The notes beneath the pieces are model-generated. The model was not told the DNA's origin. It worked only from the letters and a program-made list of their open reading frames with translations, and searched no databases. Below are positions 26,847 through 34,203 of a stretch of 64,000 nucleotides of DNA, one piece after another. Made by a program: the position numbers and the translations under genes. The stretch comes from Dysgonomonas mossii DSM 22836 (GTDB lineage Bacteria; Bacteroidota; Bacteroidia; Bacteroidales; Dysgonomonadaceae): assembly GCF_000213575.1 (NCBI RefSeq), contig NZ_GL892007.1, positions 186,001 through 250,000 on the forward strand. The letters run 5' to 3'. Every line of letters begins with the position of its first letter. The first letter of the stretch is position 1.

Positions 26847-27274
26847 AATACATATTTTATATCGGGCAGGGCAATCCGATTATTAAAAATAGAATAATTC
26901 TCTCGAACACAGAAGGATGTAATGAACCTATAAAAATTTTATTATCCTCAGATTAATTATCATATGAAGCCAAAAAGACGAACTTAAATTCTTTTAAGGA
27001 AACTGAATTATATATTGGCTATATTTCGGATTAACTCCGTATAAATAAGATATCTACCGAATAAGTAGATTTTAAAGAGGAGAAAAACAAGGTTGTTCTC
27101 AATGTATCCAAGATTCTTACAAAGATAATAAAATTTGTCTAACCCATAAAAATAGAAAGAAGTTAGATTTCAACTAAAAAATCTAACTTACTAATATGCA
27201 GTTATTTTGTTGTGTATTTACGACATATTTTATAGTATAAAAAAGGAAAAACACCTAATCACAAGATCACAATC
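26847..27274 (-). promoter_or_regulatory. Intergenic region with a candidate otsAB promoter
   Basis: This 428-bp gap holds no credible gene. On the minus strand TATCTTTG (27127-27120) matches the TAnnTTTG -7 element and would give an otsAB leader of about 265 nt; no TTTG -33 element is clear. The hairpin at 27160-27189 lies between it and the marR stop. The stretch 26880-27060 shows nothing I recognise. Confidence 0.35.
27160..27189 (-). terminator. Candidate terminator of the marR operon
   Basis: Perfect 11-bp arms, AAGTTAGATTT (27160-27170) and AAATCTAACTT (27179-27189), with an 8-nt loop. On the minus strand the stem is followed by CTTTCTATTTTT, a weak T-tract. It lies 86-115 bp after the marR stop. 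Confidence 0.5.
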
Positions 27275-27652
27275 CTATCGTTTTATAATAGATCCAAGCG
27301 TTTCGGGAATATCAAACTCAGCACATTTTATCGATTCAAGCTTTTTCTTACCCAAATCAGTCAACATAAAATACATCTGGCGCTTATCTTCCTTGCCGAC
27401 AATACGGCGGATAAGACCTTTCTTTTCGACCGACTTTATCACTTTCGATGTATTCGAATTACTCAGTCCCAATACACTCGCCAATTCATTTGATGAATAT
27501 TTTTGAGCATTTAGCGAACAGAGTAGCATTCCTTCATTCAGTCCAAGATCATATAATTGTTGAAAATTAAGTTCAAAGTCATAAATCGCCCTATATACAT
27601 CCCTGATCTGACATAATGTTTTTACTTGCGAATTATTTATATTGTCTGCCAT
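27275..27652 (-). CDS. MarR-family transcriptional regulator
   Basis: A 125-residue DNA-binding protein. A helical N-terminus leads to a winged helix: NAQKYSSNELASVLGLSNSNTSKVIKSVEKKGLIRR (recognition helix and turn, about residues 49-84), then the wing IVGKEDKRQMYFMLTDLGKKKLESI, a MarR hallmark. It is slightly shorter than usual (about 140). It is the last gene of a five-gene operon for thiol and sulfane-sulfur proteins, 24 bp after the thioredoxin gene. It is the natural candidate for binding the TTTCyAntrGAAA sites at 28959-28987 and 14944-15024. The inducing ligand is unknown; the only cysteine I see is near the N-terminus (LCQIRD), plus others in the middle (LCSL). Confidence 0.88.
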   Translation of the reverse strand: MADNINNSQVKTLCQIRDVYRAIYDFELNFQQLYDLGLNEGMLLCSLNAQKYSSNELASVLGLSNSNTSKVIKSVEKKGLIRRIVGKEDKRQMYFMLTDLGKKKLESIKCAEFDIPETLGSIIKR

Positions 27653-27676
27653 TTTAGTATAAGTTTATATTTACTG

Positions 27677-28147
27677 TTATTCTTTTAATAAAAGATTATC
27701 AATAGCTTCCTTTAATTGCTGCTTGGGTAATGCTCCTGCAGCCATCTGAGGTTGTGCATTCATCGGAACAAACAGTAAAGATGGTATACTTCTTATTCCG
27801 AAGACAGCAGAAAGCTCTGGCTCTGTTTCCGTATTTATCTTATAAATATATATACGGTCTCCGTATTCTGCAGCCAATTCTTCCAACACCGGAGCTATAG
27901 CCTTACAAGGGCCACACCAATCAGCATAGAAATCGATCAATGCCGGTTTATCCCCCAAATATTTCCATTCAGTAGGATTTGTTTCAAAATTAGCAACTTT
28001 TGATAAGAATTCAGCTTTTGTTAAATGTATTGTTGTCATTTTATTTTCTTTTTTAATTGTTTCTTCTATTTGATCTTTTGTTTCTGTCTTGTTATTACAA
28101 GAAATAAGCAATAATGCCACGAGTGAAAATAGTATTGTATACTTCAT
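27677..28147 (-). CDS. Lipoprotein thioredoxin
   Basis: A 156-residue predicted lipoprotein (lipobox LISC, Cys17) with a complete thioredoxin fold and active site WCGPCK (Cys78 and Cys81), preceded by PALIDFYAD and followed by the cis-Pro segment FGIRSIPSLLFV. It should reduce disulfides or persulfides on the periplasmic side of a membrane. The gene lies 2 bp after the DUF2892-like gene. The unusual feature is a thioredoxin-like (CGPC) active site on a lipid-anchored protein. Confidence 0.93.
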   Translation of the reverse strand: MKYTILFSLVALLLISCNNKTETKDQIEETIKKENKMTTIHLTKAEFLSKVANFETNPTEWKYLGDKPALIDFYADWCGPCKAIAPVLEELAAEYGDRIYIYKINTETEPELSAVFGIRSIPSLLFVPMNAQPQMAAGALPKQQLKEAIDNLLLKE

Positions 28148-28149
28148 TT

Positions 28150-28386
28150 TTAATCCGGTTTATATTTTTTTATCTGATCACCATAAATATTTTCTTTGTA
28201 CTTAGTATCTCTATAGCATTCTCCGGAACCACAACAGGAAATATTCATAATTGCCTGAAAAAGTAGCCAGCCCCCAAAGACTAGAAATATATAATTTTGC
28301 GAAATCATTGAATAGGTAGCCATAAGTATTCCCAATAGCAAACGAACGATCCGTGCAAAATTCCAATTCTTCAATATACGATTCAT
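28150..28386 (-). CDS. DUF2892-like (YgaP membrane domain) protein with Cys-rich tail
   Basis: A 78-residue protein: two membrane helices (IVRLLLGILMATYSMI and YIFLVFGGWLLFQAIMNI) followed by SCCGSGEC. In classical DUF2892 proteins a Cys-Pro follows the second helix; here there is a three-cysteine cluster, which could bind metal or carry sulfur. It lies 8 bp after the rhodanese gene and 2 bp before the thioredoxin gene. Together with the rhodanese it looks like a split version of E. coli YgaP. Function is inferred from context. Confidence 0.85.
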   Translation of the reverse strand: MNRILKNWNFARIVRLLLGILMATYSMISQNYIFLVFGGWLLFQAIMNISCCGSGECYRDTKYKENIYGDQIKKYKPD

Positions 28387-28394
28387 TTTGTTAT

Positions 28395-28697
28395 TTATTT
28401 AAAGTTAAACCAGCTTCCACCATTATATACTTCCTGAAAACCTTTATTTCTTAAAAGAGCGACTGCACTGCGGCTACGCATGCCACTAGCACATACAGCA
28501 ATAATCGGTTTATCTTTTTTCAGTTTCGATAAATTACTGTTCAAACTATCCAACGATATATTAATAGAATTGGCTGCTGCCCCTTGTTTATACTCTTGTT
28601 TTGTACGAACATCTAAAAGTATAGCACCATCCTCTAAGAGAGCTTTGAAGTCAGCTTTGTCCTCTAGTCCGAAAAATCTGCTAAGAAATCCTGCCAT
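28395..28697 (-). CDS. Single-domain rhodanese (sulfurtransferase)
   Basis: A 100-residue protein consisting of one rhodanese domain: LLDVRTKQEYKQGAAANSINISLD and the active-site loop AVCASGMRSRSA with Cys69, then ALLRNKGFQEVYNGG. The loop CASGMRS is the size of thiosulfate- or persulfide-type rhodaneses. No signal peptide, so cytosolic. It would carry sulfane sulfur on Cys69. It is second in the operon, 13 bp after the DUF6132-like gene. Confidence 0.94.
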   Translation of the reverse strand: MAGFLSRFFGLEDKADFKALLEDGAILLDVRTKQEYKQGAAANSINISLDSLNSNLSKLKKDKPIIAVCASGMRSRSAVALLRNKGFQEVYNGGSWFNFK

Positions 28698-28710
28698 ATT
28701 ATTTATTTTA

Positions 28711-28914
28711 TTACTGTTTCTTTACTTTATTCTTTTTAAAAATCCCACCGAACAAACCACCTAATAATACTCCGTATAGAGTACTGATAGTAGGTGATGA
28801 CGTTATGGGACAAGTGCCGGTACTACAGCCGATATACCTCCAATACATATATCCACCTATTGCCCCAACGAGAGCTCCCAGAAGGTATGTCCAATTGTTT
28901 TTTATAATTTCCAT
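28711..28914 (-). CDS. DUF6132-like small membrane protein
   Basis: A 67-residue protein with two glycine-rich membrane helices (YLLGALVGAIGGYMYWRYI and LYGVLLGGLFGGIF) separated by GCSTGTCPITSSP, a loop with two cysteines. I recall this GCxxGxCPI loop as DUF6132, found in many Bacteroidota near rhodanese and thioredoxin genes; not checked. The two cysteines could be redox-active or metal-binding. It is the first gene of the operon; its ATG lies about 29 bp after the candidate -7 element. Confidence 0.8.
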   Translation of the reverse strand: MEIIKNNWTYLLGALVGAIGGYMYWRYIGCSTGTCPITSSPTISTLYGVLLGGLFGGIFKKNKVKKQ

Positions 28915-28942
28915 ATTTAGATATTGTTATATTATAATAGTA

Positions 28943-28987
28943 CAAAGATAATAAATAATTTCCAATAGAAAATAATTCTAAAAGAAA
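28943..28987 (-). promoter_or_regulatory. Promoter and tandem operator-like sites of the marR operon
   Basis: On the minus strand TATCTTTG (28950-28943) matches the -7 element TAnnTTTG. Directly upstream are TTTCCAATAGAAA (28959-28971) and ATTCTAAAAGAAA (28975-28987), starting 16 bp apart. The first lies where a bound repressor would block the -33/-7 spacer, the same layout as at 14957-14988. Confidence 0.55.
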
Positions 28988-29084
28988 TTACATGAAAAAG
29001 TTGATAAATAACATTAAATAACAAATGAATAAAGATTCGCATGTAATGAGTAGTGAGAATACCTTTATTCTCAATATTTATATG

Positions 29085-29092
29085 TAAATTTG
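29085..29092 (+). promoter_or_regulatory. Promoter (-7) of the thiamin operon
   Basis: TAAATTTG is an exact match to TAnnTTTG and lies about 8 bp before the first paired base of the riboswitch (29100), so transcription should start at about 29098-29100. The inverted repeat GAGAAT/ATTCTC (29055-29072) lies over the -33 zone; no clean TTTG is seen there. Confidence 0.6.
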
Positions 29093-29099
29093 TTTCATC

Positions 29100-29183
29100 T
29101 CTGTTAGGGGTGTTCTTTTTTATAAGAGCTGAGATTAAACCCTTGAACCTGATATGCTGTAATTGGCATCGTAGGGAAACGGA
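29100..29183 (+). ncRNA. TPP riboswitch (thi box)
   Basis: The conserved thi-box elements appear in order: GGGGTG (29107-29112), GAGCTGAGATTAAACCCTTG with the CTGAGA core (29126-29145), GAACCTGAT (29145-29153), a short variable stem, then TAATTGGCATCGTAGGGAA. P1 is formed by TCTGT (29100-29104) and ACGGA (29179-29183). It binds thiamin pyrophosphate. The downstream hairpin at 29227-29254 is the likely off-state terminator, so it works by premature termination ahead of thiM. Confidence 0.95.
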
Positions 29184-29226
29184 ATGAATAGAAGATATAA
29201 ATAATACTATATATAAAGTATTAATC

Positions 29227-29259
29227 AAGCCGTTTCATAGATATGAAGCGGCTTTTTTT
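29227..29259 (+). terminator. Riboswitch-controlled intrinsic terminator
   Basis: AAGCCGTTTC (29227-29236) pairs with GAAGCGGCTT (29245-29254), 10 bp with one G-T pair and an 8-nt loop, followed by a run of T to 29259. It lies 44 nt after the TPP aptamer and 40 nt before thiM, the expected expression platform. Confidence 0.85.
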
Positions 29260-29298
29260 ATTGTAAAAAAAAAATATCTATACATAAAATAACTAATT

Positions 29299-30093
29299 AT
29301 GATAAATACCGAATCTCTTATACGAGATCTAAATCTCATCCGAAAACAATCACCGCTTATACATAACATAACTAATTATGTAGTAATGAACAATACAGCC
29401 AACGCCTTACTGGCTATGGGAGCATCGCCTGTTATGGCACACTCTGTAGACGAAGCGGCAGAGATGACAAATATATCCTCATCACTGGTTATCAATATCG
29501 GTACATTAGATGCTCTGTGGGTAGAAGCTATGCTTATAGCGGGGAAAACAGCATTAAATAAATCTACCCCTATTGTCTTTGATCCGGTTGGAGCCGGAGC
29601 CACGTCATACCGCTCGAAAGTATGTAAACAATTGATAGAAGAATGTAAACCGTCGATTATACGGGGTAATGCTTCAGAAATAATAGCCTTGTTAGATACT
29701 CAGGCCCAGACCAAAGGCGTAGATAGCACAAATACTTCTGGCTTTGCACTAGATTCGGCAAAAACATTGGCTTGTAATACAAAAGCAATAGTTGTAATCA
29801 GCGGCGAAATTGATTATATAACCGATGGCACAACTGATGAAACTGTAAAAAATGGCAATCCGATGATGGCGAAAGTAACAGGAATGGGGTGTACAGCTAC
29901 AGCCGTGGTTGCAGCTTTTGCTGCAGTAAATAAAAATCTGTTCGAAGCTGCCACACATGGGATGTCTGTGATGGGAATATGTGGAGAAGTTGCCGCTGCA
30001 TACTCGAAAGGAAATGGAAGCTTACAAGTAAACTTTCTCGATACATTATTCAATATCAATGAAGAAATGGTAAGAAAAAACATCAGGCTATGA
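29299..30093 (+). CDS. thiM: Hydroxyethylthiazole kinase
   Basis: A 264-residue kinase of normal length. Visible motifs: SPLIHNITNYVVMNNTANALLA at the thiazole site, DPVGAGATSYR, and the ATP-site GMGCTATAVVAAFAAV with the catalytic Cys typical of ThiM. It phosphorylates the thiazole moiety salvaged from outside or from broken thiamin. First gene under the TPP riboswitch. It overlaps thiE by 4 bp (ATGA), so the two are translationally coupled. Confidence 0.96.
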   Translation: MINTESLIRDLNLIRKQSPLIHNITNYVVMNNTANALLAMGASPVMAHSVDEAAEMTNISSSLVINIGTLDALWVEAMLIAGKTALNKSTPIVFDPVGAGATSYRSKVCKQLIEECKPSIIRGNASEIIALLDTQAQTKGVDSTNTSGFALDSAKTLACNTKAIVVISGEIDYITDGTTDETVKNGNPMMAKVTGMGCTATAVVAAFAAVNKNLFEAATHGMSVMGICGEVAAAYSKGNGSLQVNFLDTLFNINEEMVRKNIRL

Positions 30094-30725
30094 AAGACTT
30101 TGATCTAACCCTATATTTGGTTACCGAACGTTCATTATCCCTCGGCAGACCATTAGACGATGTTGTGGAAGAAGCTGTAAAAGGTGGTGTCACTATGGTG
30201 CAATTGAGAGAAAAAACATGCTCTTCAAAAGAATTTTATGACCAAGCCTTGAGACTAAAAAAATGTCTGAAACCGTATAATGTACCTCTAATAATCAACG
30301 ACAGATTGGATATTGCATTAGCTTGTGATGCCGAAGGACTGCATATCGGTCAAAATGATATACCATATCATATAGCACGTAAAATCTTAGGCAAAAATAA
30401 AATTATTGGTCTATCGGTAGAGAATATACAGGATGCTATTGAAGCCAATAAACTAGACATAGATTATATTGGCATATCCCCTGTTTTCGGAACTTTAACC
30501 AAGACCGATACCGCACAAGCTTTAGGATTAAGTGGAGTAAGTGATATAACTCAGATTTCGAAACATCCGAGTGTGGGCATAGGAGGAATCAATAAATCAA
30601 ATACACAAGATATTATTCGTGCCGGCGCAGACGGGATTTCCGTCGTATCGGCTATTATGTCTGCTGACAATCCTCGACTAGCAGCATCGGAATTATTCGA
30701 AATTATAATTAAATCAAAAAAATAA
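30090..30725 (+). CDS. thiE: Thiamin-phosphate synthase
   Basis: A 211-residue TIM-barrel enzyme. Motifs: GGVTMVQLREK (pyrimidine and pyrophosphate site), LIINDRLDIALACDAEGLHIGQND, GLSVENIQDA, DYIGISPVFGTLTKTDT and VGIGGIN. It joins HMP-pyrophosphate and thiazole phosphate to give thiamin phosphate. Length and motifs are complete. It starts inside the end of thiM and lies 8 bp before tenA. Confidence 0.96.
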   Translation: MKDFDLTLYLVTERSLSLGRPLDDVVEEAVKGGVTMVQLREKTCSSKEFYDQALRLKKCLKPYNVPLIINDRLDIALACDAEGLHIGQNDIPYHIARKILGKNKIIGLSVENIQDAIEANKLDIDYIGISPVFGTLTKTDTAQALGLSGVSDITQISKHPSVGIGGINKSNTQDIIRAGADGISVVSAIMSADNPRLAASELFEIIIKSKK

Positions 30726-30733
30726 AGAAGCAA

Positions 30734-31384
30734 ATGAAGTGGAGTGAAGAAGCATGGGGTTCGGCAAAACCCATTTATAATAAGATACTGGAGTTACCAT
30801 TTATAAAAGAATTAATAAACGGAAAGTTAACAAAAGAGCAATTTATTTTCTACATCAGACAGGATGCTTTATATCTCGCTGAATACGGGAAAATATTGAT
30901 AGGCATAGCTTCGAAGCTGGACAATATTGATCATGCTACAGCATTTATCAACTTTGCCAGCGACAGTATAAATGTAGAAAATGCATTGCATGAATCTTTT
31001 CTGCACGAAATGGAAGATGAAAATGGTGAAGCATCACCTACCTGTTTGTTATATACATCATTCCTACATAAACAATTAGCCCATGCTCCTATAGAAGTAG
31101 CATTAGCCGCTGTTTTACCTTGCTTTTGGATTTATAAGAAAGTGGGAGATTACATATTAAAAAATCAAACTGAAGGGTATAATCCATATCAGAGTTGGAT
31201 AAACACTTACGGCGGAGATGGCTTTGAAGAATCTGTATCGAGAGCTATTGCTATTTGTGATGAGGTTGCTGCACAATGTACCGAATCACAAAAACAAGCT
31301 ATGACCAAGGCCTTTGTGATGTGTTCCAAATTGGAATGGATGTTTTGGGACAGTGCATATAAACAAGAAAAATGGACAATTTAA
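30734..31384 (+). CDS. tenA: TenA-family aminopyrimidine aminohydrolase (thiaminase II)
   Basis: A 216-residue all-helical protein. Family features: LPFIKELINGKLTKEQFIFYIRQD near the start, LHESFL, the active-site Cys130 in AVLPCFWIY, and the C-terminal SKLEWMFWDSAY. TenA hydrolyses amino-HMP from degraded thiamin to HMP, feeding ThiD. Its presence between thiE and thiD indicates a base-salvage pathway. It is 8 bp after thiE and 13 bp before the chosen thiD start. Confidence 0.95.
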   Translation: MKWSEEAWGSAKPIYNKILELPFIKELINGKLTKEQFIFYIRQDALYLAEYGKILIGIASKLDNIDHATAFINFASDSINVENALHESFLHEMEDENGEASPTCLLYTSFLHKQLAHAPIEVALAAVLPCFWIYKKVGDYILKNQTEGYNPYQSWINTYGGDGFEESVSRAIAICDEVAAQCTESQKQAMTKAFVMCSKLEWMFWDSAYKQEKWTI

Positions 31385-31397
31385 ACAACAAAAGAAG

Positions 31398-32210
31398 ATG
31401 GAAAAACAATATAAGCGAGTATTATCTATAGCAGGAAGTGACCCTAGCGGAGGAGCCGGCATTCAGGCAGATCTCAAAACTTTCTCTGCTTGCGGATGTT
31501 ATGGAGCAACAGCAATAGTGGCGGTAGTGGACGAAAACACGGTTGGTGTAACAGGTGTACACCCTATTCCGGTTCCATTTGTAGCAGGACAAATCAAATC
31601 TGTGCTAGATGATATTGGTGCGGATGCTATAAAAATAGGGATGCTACATTCTTCTGAACTTATACGTACCGTAAAAGACACATTATCATATTACAATATA
31701 AATAACATTGTATTAGACCCTGTTATGGTAGCTACATCAGGCGATAAATTGCTACAAGATGAAGCCATCCAAACATTAAAAGATGAGCTTATTCCTTTTG
31801 TGCGAGTAATAACGCCCAATATACCCGAAGCGGAGATATTATTAGGGGAAAAAATCCAAACACAAGAAGATTTGCCTTTAGTTATCAAAGATCTATCTTT
31901 TGATCGATCGGTTTCTGTACTTCTGAAAGCAGGGCATTTGACAAATGATGAATTAGTCGATGTTTTTTATAATGCTGAAACAGATGAAATTATACATCTG
32001 AGTTCTAAGCGGATCAAGACACAAAATACACATGGTACAGGCTGTACTCTTTCGTCTGCCATAGCTGCTTATCTAGCTCATGGTATCTCACTCAACGATG
32101 CTATAATAAAAGCGAAGAAATACACAAATAAAGCGATATTAGCCGGGGCAGAATACAAAATAGGGAAAGGACATGGCCCGGTACATCATTTTTTCAATTT
32201 TTGGGAATAG
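31398..32210 (+). CDS. thiD: Hydroxymethylpyrimidine/phosphomethylpyrimidine kinase
   Basis: A 270-residue ribokinase-fold enzyme with the opening VLSIAGSDPSGGAGIQADLKTF, the substrate loop, VLDPVMVATSGDKL and the C-terminal anion hole NTHGTGCTLSSAIAAYLA. The frame is open 15 codons upstream, overlapping tenA, but the ATG at 31398 gives the normal N-terminus. It phosphorylates HMP twice for ThiE. Last gene of the operon; a terminator lies at 32330. Confidence 0.96.
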   Translation: MEKQYKRVLSIAGSDPSGGAGIQADLKTFSACGCYGATAIVAVVDENTVGVTGVHPIPVPFVAGQIKSVLDDIGADAIKIGMLHSSELIRTVKDTLSYYNINNIVLDPVMVATSGDKLLQDEAIQTLKDELIPFVRVITPNIPEAEILLGEKIQTQEDLPLVIKDLSFDRSVSVLLKAGHLTNDELVDVFYNAETDEIIHLSSKRIKTQNTHGTGCTLSSAIAAYLAHGISLNDAIIKAKKYTNKAILAGAEYKIGKGHGPVHHFFNFWE

Positions 32211-32329
32211 CGTAATATTCTAATATAAAATATTAATAATAAATTGAAGAGTAGGATAAAAATAAATAATATAACCATTTACGCTATTACAGTAACAGGA
32301 GTAAAATAGCAGGTTTGCATTATAAAGTC

Positions 32330-32354
32330 AAAGCCGACTTTTGGTCGGCTTTTT
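32330..32354. terminator. Intrinsic terminator of the thiamin operon
   Basis: AAAGCCGAC (32330-32338) pairs with GTCGGCTTT (32344-32352), with a 5-nt loop and a T-run to 32354. It lies between convergent thiD and kamA-like genes. On the minus strand it also ends in TTTGACTTTA, so it may serve both. Confidence 0.8.
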
Positions 32355-32394
32355 AAATATTATCCAATTAGTATCTTTTCCTGATATTTCTATA

Positions 32395-33729
32395 TTATTC
32401 AAACAGAAACGGTTTAGTTTCTACAAGTTTATGACGGTCTTGGTCAAAAAAGAATTTCTCTTCACCGAATGCGGGTTTTAGTTGATCGAACCATGTTGCT
32501 TTAGGATCATATTCTGCAAAGAAGGGAATATGCACCCATTTAGGATTACGTCCCTGAATAAAACGAAGAACAAATAGCTTTTCTCCTTTAATTTCCTGTA
32601 CGCCCAACACTTGTATTTTCCCCGCATGATCACTCATACTCGGTCCTCTTACTGTCCGACATAAACCACTCACTTGCTGATATGCTCTACGGAATATATT
32701 CCAGCACTTTTCCAGAGGAAGTTCAAAGTATTGCTTAGAACCGGTATCTCTAGCTATAAACATATAATAAGGAATACATCCTAGATCGACTTGCTTACGC
32801 CACATCTGCGCCCATATTTCCGGCTTATCATTGATATGTTTTAGTAGAGGAGATTGCGTCCGTATCTGTGCACCGGTATTCTTTATTCGTAAAATAGCTT
32901 GTTTGACAGCATCTGTAGAAAGCTCTCGTGGATGGTTAAAGTGAGCTTGAATCGATAAGTTCTTCCCCGATTTGTTAATTTCTTCAAATAAACGGATAAT
33001 ATCATCACTATCAGAATCGGTAAGGTATCTATATGGCCAGTAGGCTAATGACTTTGTACCAATACGGATAGAACGAATATGATCAAAATCGGATGTTAAT
33101 AATGGTTTGATGTAACTACTGAGAATAGCAGCATTCATTACCATTGGATCTCCACCCGTAAACAAAACATCTGTAACCTCTTTATGAACTCGCAAATACT
33201 TAAGCAACAGATCAACTTCTTTCATTGCAAATTTCAATTCGCTCATCCCTGAGAATTGAGGCCACCTAAAACAAAATGTACAATAAGCATGGCAAGTTTG
33301 TCCCTGACTGGGAAAGAACAATACAGTTTCGGGATATTTGTGTTGAATACCTTTCAGCTTTACTTCTCCTAAAGATGGTACATTGTGCTCCTGTCCTGCA
33401 GGATTGGGGTTTAAAGAAAGACGTATTTTGTGTATTTTATCTTCAATAATAGATTTTTCAACATTGTCATCCAATAACTGTTCAACTATCGCATAATGCT
33501 TTTTATCAAGCATTCCTTTTCTTGGAAAATTTAATGTAAATATCGGATCTGTGTCGATATTATCCCAATCTATCAGTTCATCTATTACATAATTATTTGT
33601 TTTGAATGGTAGCACTCTGCCGACAACTTCAATATGCTTCACAAACTCCTTTGGAATATTGGCGATCTGAGGTATAGATTGATAATTGTGTAACGTGTAC
33701 GTTTTTAGTTGATTTCGGGATTTATTCAT
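32395..33729 (-). CDS. KamA-family radical SAM enzyme (lysine 2,3-aminomutase-like)
   Basis: A 444-residue protein with the radical SAM cluster motif CHAYCTFC (Cys146, Cys150, Cys153), then TGGDPMV, a SAM-binding segment. The C-terminal HAGKIQV (Lys371) resembles the PLP-lysine region GGGKIPV of lysine 2,3-aminomutase. The family includes lysine and EF-P (EpmB-type) aminomutases and other members of unknown substrate. No lysine fermentation genes and no EF-P gene are nearby, so the substrate is unassigned. It stands alone on its strand, divergent from the fecR operon. Confidence 0.9.
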   Translation of the reverse strand: MNKSRNQLKTYTLHNYQSIPQIANIPKEFVKHIEVVGRVLPFKTNNYVIDELIDWDNIDTDPIFTLNFPRKGMLDKKHYAIVEQLLDDNVEKSIIEDKIHKIRLSLNPNPAGQEHNVPSLGEVKLKGIQHKYPETVLFFPSQGQTCHAYCTFCFRWPQFSGMSELKFAMKEVDLLLKYLRVHKEVTDVLFTGGDPMVMNAAILSSYIKPLLTSDFDHIRSIRIGTKSLAYWPYRYLTDSDSDDIIRLFEEINKSGKNLSIQAHFNHPRELSTDAVKQAILRIKNTGAQIRTQSPLLKHINDKPEIWAQMWRKQVDLGCIPYYMFIARDTGSKQYFELPLEKCWNIFRRAYQQVSGLCRTVRGPSMSDHAGKIQVLGVQEIKGEKLFVLRFIQGRNPKWVHIPFFAEYDPKATWFDQLKPAFGEEKFFFDQDRHKLVETKPFLFE

Positions 33730-34203
33730 ATTTATAGTTAAGTTTTTAAGCTACACTTATTGATAACATAAGCGTAGGTCATTTAATATATATTTTGTAG
33801 AGACATAAATGCCACTAGCTGAATAATTACAATCAGTTAAGAGGCAAAAAGACAAGCTTAAATGATAATTAAGCTAAATTAGATAAGACTCAAAAATTTA
33901 TCTTATCTGTTTATAAAATATGCCACAACGATATTTGTCTAATCATATCCGGAGCAAACACTGGTACAGCTAAAAGGGTGCTATTGCGTTTGTATAAATG
34001 ATTCCGGCTCGTAAATATATAAAAAATAATCGGGATATTGATCATAAAAAAGCAGAAAACGGGTAAGATGCTAGCTACATACATGAATAGAAGCAAGTGA
34101 TTTTCTCAATAAAAAACACCTCCCCGCAGCTTATTAAAAAGTATTTTACACTCTAAGGTAGGGTTTTCTTCAACATATGTGTCATAGTTATATAAAGCAT
34201 TAG
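33730..34203. promoter_or_regulatory. Divergent intergenic region between the kamA-like gene and fecR
   Basis: This 474-bp gap has no credible gene. Near the kamA-like start there is an inverted repeat CTACACTTA (33751-33759) and TAAGCGTAG (33769-33777), one mismatch. Near fecR there is a two-block candidate ECF promoter at 34158-34187. In between, nothing is recognised. Confidence 0.4.
34158..34187 (+). promoter_or_regulatory. Candidate ECF-sigma promoter of the beta-glucan locus
   Basis: GTAGGGTTTTC (34158-34168) followed by TGTCATAG (34180-34187), about 17-23 bp before fecR. The two-block shape with an AGGGTTTT upstream block is what I recall from other FecR/ECF-controlled SusC loci. No TAnnTTTG element is present nearby. 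Recognition by the sigma factor at 41199 is inferred. Confidence 0.35.

Noticed and set aside
33911-34096. Short hydrophobic open frame on the minus strand between the kamA-like gene and fecR
   Set aside because: No credible start context, no family resemblance, and no operon partner; hydrophobicity follows from AT-rich codons.
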